Below are positions 46,324 to 59,971 of a stretch of 64,000 bases of DNA, one piece after another; position 1 is the first letter of the stretch; every line of letters begins with the position of its first letter. Source of the DNA: Parapristionchus giblindavisi (taxonomy: Eukaryota > Nematoda > Chromadorea > Rhabditida > Diplogasteridae); NCBI GenBank assembly GCA_943737045.1, contig CALSFV010000105.1:1-64000 (forward strand), read 5' to 3'. The notes under the pieces are model-generated. The model was not told where the DNA came from, ran no database searches, and saw only the letters and a program-made list of their open reading frames with translations. Both the position numbers and the translations under genes were made by a program.

Positions 46324-49300
46324 ATGAAGAAGAAGCGAACCTGGCTGGGGCTAATATTAAGACTTATAATGACGTAAGTGAAGTACCATTTATGGATTTT
46401 TACGCTGTTTACAATTTTGTTTTGCGCCGCAATCTCTGATTTGGGAATAAACAGGCTAGTGGCGGGGGATATGGGAATGATGTCATGCCTTGAGCGTGTG
46501 GATATTGTGTACCAGTCTCCAATGGAGTGAAGTTGGACTCGTACTTGGTATAAGATTCCCACCTTGTCAAAACTATGTTTCTGCTTTTCCGTTTCCGTTT
46601 CACTTACCATATTTACCCATTTTATAGCAATTTATCACGTGCTCCTTGCTATCACGCATATATCTTTCTCTCTTTTGTTTCTCCCCCTCGTTGTCTTTGT
46701 TTCCCTCACTCGTATGATTATATACGCTGTGTAAGCGTTGTTGTTTGTTGTTGCTGAAGCGGCTGCTTGATTCGGCTAATTAGGCTGTTGGCTGCGAAGC
46801 GGGGGAGCTGGGATGAGGCATGACACACTAATAACCTCGAGCGGACGTATGACTTGATCTCTGCATCTCAATCCTCGTTTTTCTTTCCTCTCGCCCTGTC
46901 GCCAGTGGAGGCACAGAATGAGAAAGCCTTGAATCCCCCCCCCCCCCCCTACGTGATCTCGTTGTTGTTGGTTATGAAGGGAGAGACGGAATAGAACGAG
47001 ATAGGGAGAAAGGGGTACAATGTCCCTGAGGCTATCTAGAAGGGGGAGTGTATTTGGAGAGATAGAAGTTGTAGCAGTAGCTAGCTAGTAGTAGCACTCT
47101 GTCGAATTGACGTTGATGCTAATGGAACAGAATTGAATATGCAGCTGTCTATATGTATGCGTAGAAGGACGTACATAGAAGGGCTTGGACAAGTTGGTAG
47201 ATAGAGAGAAAGGGATGCAGTCGTCATTTTGGAACAGGAGCCTGGGACTCCTAAGCAAGTATAATGGCGTGAAAATGGCGTGAGAGAATGAGGAATCGAT
47301 GGGGGAAGGAAGGGCTAGAGTCTAGATGGAGACTATAATGCTCATGAACAGTTTCATGTTGACATACATTATCTTATTGTTAGTACTGAGCTATTACAAT
47401 ACAATACAATCGGCCTTATCAATTATAAAATCAAACCAATGTTGGGGTCCCATACAAGTGGCACTTATATATTGAGCTATTGTCCAGCCAGCTGTAATGG
47501 TGGTGTATGAGCTTAGGCTGTGTCTATACAATGTTGTCCAAGAATACTGTACATGGTTGTAATGACAGAAATGGGAAGGGGTGGTGAAAGAGGGGCTTAA
47601 GGATATATTCTATTTCATTCATTCGTCTCTCTCTCTCTCTCTCTCCCCTGCTTCTCATCTCGTCTCTCTCTACTCGACTTGTCGTTGTTGTTTTCATTTC
47701 GTCTCTCTGTATCTCTCTCACTCTTGCTCCTCTCTCTCTCTCCTCTTCCTCCTCTTGCTCTCTCTCCTCCCTTTCCTTTCCTAGCTTCTATTCATTCATT
47801 CATTCATTCATATCATCATTGGGAGTAGGCGATGAGTAAGTAAGTAAGCGGGGATGGATGAGGGGGATAGGGATAGAGAGACAAAGGATGCGGAACAGAG
47901 GGAAGAGAAAAAAGATATGGATAATTCTTTCCATCTAAACACATTTATTAAGAGTACTCCCGCATGATTAAAGTCTTACTTCCGACAGTTCCAGAACATG
48001 GGCATTTAGAGGTGATAAAAGATTTTGAAGGACACAGTGAGGTAGAGAGTTTGATGATAGAAGAGACTGGATATCATATATCGGATGGAGGAGTAGAGAA
48101 AAGGAAAAGACGGAGAGAGAGAGAGAGAGATTCTTTTCCTATTCATATATTCTATTCATCCGTTCTCGCTTTTCACACACTTTCTCTGGAGAAGAGACGG
48201 ATGTGACGGAAATCTTCTATTTTATTCCTCTCTCACTCTCGCCTCCTCCTATTTCGGTCCCTCGCTCTCCATCCTCCTAGCCTAAGGGCTGGACTGACGA
48301 CAGAGGCGAGGAAGAGAGGCAGCGAGGATATATATTGGCCCAATGAGTGCCCCTGTGCATGTGTATAAGGGAATGAATACGGAATGAGAATGAACATGCG
48401 AAGCGGAGTGTACTTGCATTCCCGGCCTATCTATGCCCCGATATAGATTGACTCGTGGAGTAAGCCGCAGGATTTGTTGAAGTTTAGACACGGTATCTTC
48501 CCCGCTGTGGTGTTCTACGCGGTGTACTTCGCGAGTCAAAACTACTGGAGTTGGTGTAGACGAAGACGAGGTTAAAGTAAAGAGAGGAAGATACTCGATT
48601 GAATTCATTAGTTGAGATGTAGACTTGACGAAGAGAGGAATGAAAATTAGACGAGAAGGAAGAGGATCCCCTTTAAAGGCACTTTGAAGGAAGAGAAAGT
48701 GTATCTTCATGACGCACTTCTTTCATCGTTAGAAAACGTCAAAAAGGTGTGAGATTTGAAGGAACGGTTAAAAATGGTCATACTCATTTCAGTGCATTGT
48801 TCAAAAGTTGCTAATAGAAAAGCTGCTTTAGACACTCGTCTTTAATTTCTTTTTTATTAGGGACAGTATATTATGGATGGTTCGCTGAGATGAGATGGCC
48901 TGTGGACGGACACAGTGGTCATTCATTCAGTTTGTTGGGAATGGGCAATTGGTCTGGGCGACTAATTGTATTGCTCATTCCAAGTATGTGTACGATTATC
49001 GAGAAATGTTTGTGTGTGTGCAAGTGTCTATTTCGGGTGCTACTACATTCATTCCCTTCCTCCCTCACTGGGGGAGGGAAAGATGGATGAAGCTGGCTTA
49101 TATATGATGTGCGACACTGAGCTAACCAGAGAGTTTCGTAGAAGTGTCAGCATGGTCACGCGAAGGATATCTATATGAGCGAGTGCTCACTGAAAGCCTT
49201 ATATGTATCGAACATTGAGACGTTAGAACATTACTGTGTTAGAAGAACGAAAGGGGACGGTCCCTGGTGAACGATGATTATACTGTAGACAGAACGAGGC

Positions 49301-52300
49301 TAGTTAAAGGCTAGCAGATGATGTCTTTGTGCTGCCCCTCTCCTTCTCTGTCTTTGTTCCTCCCGTTCTCTATCGTACACCCCGTGTCTCTCGCATTCCC
49401 TGAGGGGATGCCGATGCTAATTGTGTATCGGACAGTCTTGAATCTATTTCTTTCTTCCCGTCCCTCTCACCTCCTACGCGCTGCCCTCGTCATTGCTGTC
49501 TAATTCCCTGCAACAGTGATTTTAATCGGAAAGGCTGTACGAGAGACGGGGAGAGGGTGGAGAGAGATAGGGATAGAGATAGACACAGCTAGCGATTCAT
49601 TTATGCGACTCTGGTGACGACAGAAACACTTAGTTCTTTTAAATCACGAGTGGGTAACATTCTGTTCCCTGACTTCTTCCGGTCCTTGATTGCAGTAGCC
49701 GTGTCTGTCTAATGCAAGCAGATATAAGAGGCGATTCTGCAAGTATAACTGTGTCCAGTCTGATTCGAAGATGCATACAAGAGCACTGGAAACGCGTAAA
49801 TACCTATACTTATCGACCTGTTTTGTCTAAATCGAGTATTCGTAATTATGGGACTGGAAAGACTGAGAAATGTTGCGTTGCACCTTTCCATACTTGTGCT
49901 GGTTAGTGATGTGTGCACGTGGACACGGCGAGGGAGCGACGAAATGATAAGATGGAGGGGGAATTGAGTGGAGAGGGGGTTGTGATTACGAGGGAACCCC
50001 CTTTCAGTTTACATCGCTTCATCCCTTCATTAAGGAAGAGAAAACAGAATCGTATTTCCTCCGATGATGTACACTGTTGAAGCCTGCTTAATACAAGGAT
50101 TGTTATCCATCCGTTGCTGTTTGATACTCTGCCTCTCCTCTTTTTAATTCTATGATGTTTTCCTCGCCGTAAGGAGTGGTTCTGCTCTACGGGAGAATGA
50201 AATGGAATATAAAATTGGATGTATGCCGTGAAGGCTCGAGGCAGAGAGGAGAAGAAGAGCATGTAAAGAATAGGAGGAAGAAGAAAGAAGATGATTATAG
50301 ACCTCGTATATATGAGGGGGAGTGGGGCGGGGTCGGGCATGGGGTCTAAGACCGCGGTCATTATGAAGGTGACGGAGACTTAATTGTGATTCTCTGTGGT
50401 GGACAACAAGGGGTGTTGCAGTGAGATCTTGGCGTGCAGCATGTTTAGAGCTCAATTCGAATCTTGATTTTGAAGCTAAACCTCACACATGACGCCATAT
50501 TGTGGAAAGATTAAATTGTAGTGTCAGAGAGATGTGGGATCTGTGGGATAAAATGTGAGTAGAGTCGTAGCGGCCGAACACCATAACGCACATTATTACA
50601 TTTAGTTTTACAATTTAATAAAATTTATTATTTATGCACACTCAAACTTGAATTTGCTCACTCTAACATTCATTAGTTAATACGCATCAAGCGGTTGGGG
50701 GATGCTCTCTTGAAGCTTGCAATTGGTCATCGTTTATTATTATTCTTATTTTTTACTCCATCATATGAACAGGAAATGGAATGAGTGGAACTGGGATGAA
50801 ATGAGTCGTATCTTGGTTGATACTCTCTATCTGTCCATCTATGCATCTATCACTCAATCCCCCCTCTCCATATCCACTCCACTCTATCTTATTCGGCCGT
50901 GTAATTGGCCGAAGACAACGACGTCGAGGACAAGAGAAACCCTTAATCGATGGAGAAAGAGGAAGTGTCCTTTTGGCTTCTCAACCAACCCCCACCCCCC
51001 CCCCATCCTTTCCCAATATCTCTCTGCCGCTTCTCATCCCCTTGAATGGTTTTTTTAAATTAAATAAAATTGTAATGGGACGACTTACTGGATGGTAGAT
51101 GGATAAGCGGGACGGACGGAAGGGAAGAGATTAATATCATGCCTGAATATATGTCTCCTGTTTTTTATATATATTTTTGTCGGGCTTCACTTTATGTAGA
51201 TATTTTTCTTACTCTGCCTCGCTCTCCCTCCCTCGATATATCCATTAATCCACGCCACGTCAAGTGGATGACGTGAACTCGCGGAGAACGAGGGGGGGGT
51301 AGAAAAAATAGAATGGACATAAACACATGTATATTTATTCACATGCTCAACATGAAACAATACAAGTATACGCAAGAATCAGGCTATTATGATGATTTAA
51401 AAAAAAATCCGGTGATATGTTGAATTCAGAACACAACTTGGAGCATTAGGAGCGGGTGAGGGCACTTTGATTGTGGATATTTAGGGAGAATGCATCACAT
51501 CATACTTGTTGTGATCAAGACTCGAGACGTGGAGAGGAAATATTGTGCGTTAAAGCCGGAGAGTGTCCTTTGCTTGCTCTCAGTCTTGTGGTTGAACCAA
51601 TTATGTGTGCGAGCAGTGTGGATATAATGATTGCAACTCGGTTTTCCTTCATATCCATCGGTTCTGCATATAAGTCTGCGAGCAGTGTTATGAAGCCAAT
51701 GAACGAATCGGTATGTGGTATGTGTGGATACGCGATAATTATTGTAGACAACAACACAAGATAATGTGCGCATGCTACAGTCTCCCCTGAATTGTCTGGA
51801 ATCCAGAATGGCGCTCGATTCATGACACAGAGTTCGCTGTGCTGTGTTCTCCATAGACTTCTCAGTCTGTCTCTATCCCTGCCTTGCTATTCCCTCATTC
51901 TACTCTTTTGTTTTTCACCTGTTCTAAAGGGCTTCAGTCCCCTTTCCATTCTATGCATTGATCGCCGTAGAGCCCCTTTACCGTAGGAGATGAAGCGGCG
52001 AATGACAAATGAAAGGAAAGGAGGGACGAGGAGGACGAAGAGGAGGGGAGAATTGTATTCCTGGTATTGCCGATATGGTGCACTGTAGTCGAGAGTGAGA
52101 TTGGTTGCTGGTGACGTAAAACGATTACAACGTGATAATAGCCGCGGTATAAATAGGATTTTAGTATAGCAAGAATAGAATTAAGCGGCGTTTTGTGCTT
52201 GTCCGTTTACCGTTCGTTAGGCAAGTCATGTTTTTCGAGATCCCAAGAGAGATAGAATGAATATTGGACTACTGTACAATATTGTGCGATGATATAGTTG

Positions 52301-55300
52301 AGTCTGTATGCATGAACATTGATAAAGGGTTTGCTGACCAGCGTTACGTCACAAGGGTACATTGAGGATTTTTTGTGAACGTCTACGGTTGTGACGTCAT
52401 GTTTGCAGTGGTTTGGCACCTTTCATGAATTCATGGATTTGGTGTCGATTTTGGAGCTACAGGCACACGACAAAGATAAATAGAGACCCTGGAGAGGGGA
52501 AGGATGGCTAGGATATGTCTGCATGTCTTTTCGGACTCATTCTTCTTCTGCTTGACCCTTTTTCTGTCAGCTGAGGCAGTCTTTAATTGAGAGGAAGAAG
52601 GCAAACGAGAAGTGACGAGATGAGAAGAGAAGAGAAGAAAGGCTATCTATCTATCTATCCATCCATATATTTAGTAGTAGATTATGATGAGAGGGGATGA
52701 GCAGCAGCGTTGGATTTGATGGTCTCTGGTCTCTTACTAGTCATGATGATTTATGCTGATTGTATTGTCTAGGGAATACGGTATGCCACTGTTGGCAATC
52801 TAGTATACGGTAGTTCTTGGTGCCGACAGGCGAATACCCCCTGTAATATTTGCTAACCCCCACCCCTCTTTAAAAACTATATTTAAGTGAAAAAATTCAC
52901 TTTTTTCAATTTTCTGTTCGGCTGACCCTGCAGAATGCTCATGTATGAGCGAGCTATATCATAGTGGCTTGAGTGTAGCGAAGCATCGTTGTGGTCATAA
53001 TTGGGGTGCGTATGACGTACGTCTCGCTCCCCTGAGGATATTTTGTGTCTGTGTGAAGTTCGTATGATAAGTTGTATTTATATACTACAACTGCAGGTAG
53101 CTAATGACAGCCTCCTGCGATTGAGTGATACGAAATGGGGGTGGATGATAACATGTGTATTTATCGCTGTCGAATGTCCAAGGACCATGATTCATAATGA
53201 TACGGCGTGATGCAGCCGGTGTTCATAGCTGCTACTTCCTCCTTCCTCTCAAGTGGCGACTACACTTGTGCATGGAATGAGATAGTTGAAGAGATGGACG
53301 TGAAGCATGTTATTTGCATTCATGTATCCTTCTTCTTCTTCTCCTCTCACTTGCCCCTTAATCGGGATATCCCATGGCTGGCATGTACTACTGCGCACGC
53401 ATCGGGCTCATCTATGCGCTGAATATCCGGTCCGTTTATTGGCCATTCTGGCTCTCGTTCTCTGTTGGTTTACAATATTTTCTACCAGAGATAATAGTAA
53501 TGGGTTTAGCCTGTCAATGGCGTCCGGGTATAAAGATACCAACGATGCACGGTAGATGTTTACATCGATAACTGGATGGCGAGAAGAGGGTAGTCAGTGA
53601 AATACAGAGAAGTTGAGCACAGCTGTGTTGGGAAAAACACTCGATTTCTGAAGCCTCATTAGTGTCTTCCACGTTGATTTGGCTTGACTAATATTGCGTA
53701 ATATTACAATATTACTCGTAATGTAGATGTATGACTACTCATAATGGGGATGACTGGAGGGAGATGTATTTATAATATCACCCACCGATTCGCCTTGGTA
53801 AAATAATTATCTAAAAGATATATCCCACCCCCTGTTGTGTTCAACTGAGGGAATGAATTATTTTTATTAGTATTTTTGCTATTCATATGTGAATTTCCTA
53901 TTTGCGTTCTGTCTATTCCTCTTTTTTACCTTCTTCTTCTATCGTTGTCCTTCTTTCGGGCTGCTCGCTCTCCCCGTTTATATACGCTTGACGATGACAT
54001 TGCCTAGTATCGCTTGAGGGGGAATTGGAAAGGGGGGAGATGGAGAGGGGACCCGTGACGCTTTGTGTGGAGGCAGAGGGAAAGGGTACATGATATAAAG
54101 TAAGAATTATGTCTTATGGGGACAGGAGAGTAAGATTTACAATACAGCACAGTACATTAATCTTTGCAATGCTAAGTACAGAAGAGAAGTCAGTGCAATA
54201 GGCAGGGATAGGGGGGGGGGATTGAATATTTCGTCTCTGAGAGATATTATTGTCCATTCGAGAAAGCGGTCCAACTCGACTCTATGAGGATATGACGGAG
54301 TAGTATTAGTAGTAGTAGTAGTAGATGATGTGTGGGTGTATGTGTTGACACTCCCCAAGTTAATTTTACTCGATCTGCAGGTCTCATAGACAAAGAAAGC
54401 GAGAGAGCATTGGCAGAGCGGAGAGTTTCAAATTAGCTCGGGGCGTGCGTTTGAAAGAGTAATAGTAGAAAGGAGTAGAAGAGGAGGAGAAACAATGGAC
54501 GAAATATGACTGGTGCTAGACTTTGGGGGAGATAGTGGAAGCACTAGAGCGTGAAAAAATGTGTGATGAAGAATGAATATAGTAATAATAATAGTAATAA
54601 TAATAATAATAATACTAATAATAAATATTCATTTCCTTATGTGATGCAGTAAACAGAAGATGAATGAAATTTCATATGTGGAAAATAAATTAAGTATAGA
54701 GACATATTGATTGATTGATTGAATACAGACTGAGATTGTGTGATTGATACGATTACAGAAGCAAAGAAACAAATCGATTTTAATTGTTGATTGATTAGTG
54801 AATTGATTTTCCGCTCTTTCAGGGTCGTCCGTACTGTTGTCGTCTCGCTCGTCTTTCTGATTCTCGCATCTGGTGAGTGGCTACGGTAGTTGCGGTGTAC
54901 TTAATATCGGTTTTTACCGGGGTCCTGCGGTGGATATCGATTAGATTTGATTCCTTAAAGATAGGCGGAGATTACCTTTATTAGCAGGGTTTTGGCTAGT
55001 TCCGATGGCATTAAAAACTAACATCTCCTCCGAATTTGTCCAATATAGTTTTGAACTCGTCCCGTGTTATACGGTAGCTATGCGCGTATGGTATACGGTA
55101 TATACGAATTGGTGTTTGATGCATAATGCTCATATGCATATATATTGTATGTGTATTCGTTTCCTTGGTTCGACGTTCTTCTTATTCTTATTCGTCTTTC
55201 TCTTCTCCCTCTTCTTCTGACAGAATGGCTTCACGTCATTTCCATCTCTCTGACCGTCTGATTCTCTCTCTCTCCTCTCCCTCTCTCCCTCTCTCCCTCT

Positions 55301-58184
55301 CTCTCTCCTCCTCCTTCTCTCTCTTCCTCTCTCCTCTCCCCCTCTCTCCTTGTTCTCCCCCCCCCCCCCCCCCTCTCCATCTAAGCCAGTCACATTGTAT
55401 CTATCCGATGGCCATTCATCGGATGAGGAAGGGATATCCTGAACAATGTAAAAGGCACGAAATAACATACAAAAAGAGGCGCGAGAGTGTGTAAAACGAG
55501 GAGATTTTTTCCCTTTCTTTTCACGACTTTTGAATACCACAAGGAACTCTTACACGAGTATTGCAACCCTAGCCCGTCGGAACATCGACAGAAACCGCAA
55601 TTTATAATAATGTAATCTCTCCCCCTCTCTATTTCTTTATTCCCCCCTCTCTCTCATGCCTGGGTATGACTGGATTCTAAAAGAAGACAAGGATAGGTTG
55701 GAGAGGGAATATTTTATTGTGGAGGGGGATAATGAATGAATGAGGATTTCGAGACTAGCAAACTAGCAAACATGCGCGCTCGTGATTCCTTCTCGAGTCA
55801 AGCACATGGGGGGCTTCGCTGCCTTGCTTTAATTTGAATGGCCCATTCAATTTTAATTTCGTCGTTTGCCCTGTCTCTCCCATGCTTGTTGATATTGCCT
55901 CTCTTCGTTCATTTCGGATGGATTGAAGAAAGATTAAGCAATCAAATCCACAACGGTACTCTACGAACATTTGAAAGAATAATAAGTGTGGTTCATTGTT
56001 GTAACATAACATAATATAACATAATTTGTCAGGGGTCGCATAGTTGCGCTGATCAGGCTTTAGGGTGTCCATTCGTCATCAGTTAGGCTCCACCAACATT
56101 GTCCCATTCTCTTCGTAATCTCGTTCCTCCTCCATCGTTCTGTCGGCTCATTGTTGTATTAGAAATTAACAAGCATCTTTTACTAACAAACTTTGAGCAC
56201 TACACTCTTAAAGCGACACTCCGAGACACTCATGCTGTCTACTTTGATATACAATTCTTGATTTCTCAATTTTGGTTGTTGGGTGTTTTTGTTGCATTAG
56301 AAAGGACTGTGAATGAATGAGGATAGAATGAGGGAATGAAGGAAATGATGTAGAGAGGGGACATCGTCCCTCTATTTCTCTCCCTCTCCTCTTCTTCCTC
56401 CTCTCATCCTTCTCTCTTTCCCACTTCTCTTCCTCCTCTCTCCCTCTCCTTTGTCTCGTGTTTTTGACAGTCTTCCTGTATATTTACTCTTTACTTGTTC
56501 TTCTTTCTCTCTTGTTTTCTATTTTGAGGATGGTAGGAGAGGAAGGGGGAAGAGAGAGATAGTGTGAGAGGAAGAGGGAGGGAGAGATAAGGTGGGGAGA
56601 GAGAGCGATAGGGATCAACGATGATGATGTGACCGTAGCTGTATCAGTATACGGTGAAAGCAGGCGAATCCAGCCAGTCAACTGACACTTTTTTTACGTG
56701 TTCATTAGGTAAATATTGATTGAATTATTGATTCATTGATTTTACTCACAAGGGAATGGTCTGAACACACATATCCCGATCTTCGCGAAACTTTGAGGGC
56801 ATACTAATTAGAACACGCTGATTTCAAATCCGTTTTAAAAACCTGCACATTATTTTTTTGAAGACCACAATACAACATTTTGTAAAAAATAGCAAAAGAT
56901 ATACGTCAGGTGGGAGACGAACCTGCTCCTCCCATAAAATGCTATTCCGCGCCCTAATGCACTGTTACATTTGCCTTACGTGTCTACGCCGTAACCCCCT
57001 TCGTCGCGCCGGAGAGGCGGCGGAGGGGGTTACGGCGTAGACACGTAAGGCAAATGTAACAGTGCATAAACCACTCGGCCACCAATACCATTCTGAAGAC
57101 AGCGTTAAACGATGTTATGTAGCCAGTGAAAAATCTATCTCGCTTCAGAAAAATAATGTGCAGGTTTTTAAAACGGATTTGAAATCAGCGTGTTCTAATT
57201 AGTATGCCCTCAAAGTTTCGTGAAAATCGGGATATGTGTCTTCAGACCATTCCCTTGTCAGTTCTTCTCATATGTCCTTTATTGCTGTTTCGGGATTGAT
57301 AAATGAGATGGAGTATGGGAAGAGGGCACAGCGAGCGAGAGGGAGAGTGAGAGAGAGGGGGGAGGTTATAGAGCATGGGTTGTAGAAACAGAAGAACCAA
57401 AGATGAGGAGGCGGCAGCACGACTGGCTTGTGAGCACTTGAGTACATCTGATGGATTGTTTATGTAAACTATATATAGAAAGAGAATGGGCAGAAGTAGG
57501 AAACGAGAAACATGGAACTTGCGGTTTTGGGAAATACACTATTCTAGCTCTAGAAAGTGGTGTTTTGAATGGTCGAAAAATGGTTTATGTGAGTGTGTGA
57601 ATTTGGATAGATTTTATTTATTAAAAAAATTTTTTTTTTGTTCAACCATTTTCATAACCTTGTAATCCGTGAATCGAGTATATAAAAAGCTTTATAATCG
57701 GTCGGAAACGGGAAAAAATTTCTAAACCGCCATGAAAATATGAAAGCACCGAATATGTATGGCTATATTTATCGATCGTTTATTAGTGTGAAATGGGTGA
57801 TCGAATTGTACGCATTACAAGACCCTGGCTATTGAGTACATGGAGAGACATGAATGGGCCTGGCTGTAACATACCAAAATGTTGTCGTTTATGCTTCATG
57901 ATTGCCCGACTGTTATCATACTCACAAATTTTCGGTGTCCTCGCCATTGTTTTTATATAGTGGGTCAATTTTTGAAATATGGTGGGTCAATTTAGAAAAT
58001 ACTTTATTTTTCGTTTGAAAATCGTCATTTTTAGCTCATTTTCGTATCAAATGGGTGAAAATGAGCCATATGTGGTGGGCCAATCCTCGCATTACGAGGG
58101 TATGGCAGTGTATGATCATACTAGCCGATGGATGAGTAAATTGTTAGTGAGTACAGGATTAAATGGGATCAGTTCTAGCAATAT

Positions 58185-58243
<59 letters not shown>

Positions 58244-58356
58244 TTACTTAATTCAGGAATGTCATCGTTTCCGCGTGGCTCGCCGCTGATGGCTGGCGTT
58301 ACCAGGTGAGGAGAGGAGGAGGAGATATAATGATGATGATGATAATAATAATAATA

Positions 58357-58391
<35 letters not shown>

Positions 58392-59519
58392 CATCTAGGC
58401 GATCAAATTAGGGGAATATGAGTGAAAATTGAATGAAATAATGAAATAATGATGATAGGCATGATTACAGCAATAATAGCAAACATAGTTTATTAACCGA
58501 GATGCAAATTTACTAAAACATTTTTTTAAATAATTTAAGTTAAATTAAACAATGATGATATTTTACTGAGCTAAAGATGCTATCAATCACTGAAGTGGCG
58601 CTACTGTTGCAATCGATATAATCGATCGATCGATTGGTCTACCGTAATCATGCCATGTTCGTTGCAGGAATCAGCAATTGGCCGTGCTGGCCGCCCTCGG
58701 ATCAGTCTCACTAGTCGCCCTCTACGTGTGGTATCAGAAGAGAGCTGATAAGGCGAAGAAGGTGAGGGTTTATTGATTTATTGATTGATTGGATAGAATT
58801 TATCGATTGAACGATGCTCTTCAGCTCCTGGTTAATTTGCTTATTTCGTTGTTGTTGATGGTAGGGAGCGAACAGTTGTTGCTGGAAGGACTACTAAAAT
58901 AAAAATAATAATGGCAATAATAATTTATTCCTCATTGTCAATCGAATACAACATTTTGCATAATTCCGATGTCAGTCTACCCTGATTCATTGATCGCTAA
59001 TAAGTGTGCAAGTAGTTGTTGTTGTCTTACCTTTCTCTTTATCTCTCATTATAATAATAATGATGATGATAATTATTTATGCGTTAGCAAGAAACGCGGA
59101 GTAAATGAGTAAATCTCATGATTCAACATTAACCATGAGTCACACTCTGCCTTTCTCTCGCAGGGCTACAAAAAGCGTTAGTAGCGTATATCCCTTTATA
59201 GGTTTTCTATCCCATACTCTTATTACTCATTCGCTCTATGCATGTTCCCCCCTCTCTGTTGATCCGAGGCGGTCTCTACTATCCATGTTTAATTATCCTC
59301 CAATCAAGAGAGATCAAAGATCAGAAGTGAATGGTCTCTATCTACGACTCTCTGCCCGTTTCTATTTCTTGCAAGTGGTTATTCGATATTGAATCTAATC
59401 TTCTGTCTATTAGATAACCTCATCAGCGATGTTTACTGGTCTATCTGTCTGTATGTCTTTACACCTGTACACGCACACTGTATGCTGCTGTTCCACATAT
59501 CGATTGAATATTTGAAGTC

Positions 59520-59596
<77 letters not shown>

Positions 59597-59912
59597 ACCA
59601 TATGCGTCAAGTCTGTAGAGCTTCTACACTTTTGATGTAGCTCAGAGAAAAGATCGTTTACACGCTTTTGTCCCTCTTCTGACTCTCGATTTTTGAATAC
59701 TTAAACTAGAATGTCTTTTGTGTTTGCGTTAGCTCGCTAAGGTATGACAATTATCGTCAGACTTGGTCTGTGAAAATGAGAGAGAGAGGAAGGAACAGTA
59801 AAAATTTGAACACAATGAAGTGGTCCAGGTAATGAGCAGAGGGGTTTCAACGAGGGAGACAGAGAGGAAGACTATTATCGTTTCATACTGACAGAGAAAA
59901 TAGAGGGAGGGA

Positions 59913-59971
<59 letters not shown>

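Noticed and set aside
53207..53571. Overlapping frames of 65-82 codons
   Set aside because: No family signal, no splice partners, and competing frames on the same stretch.
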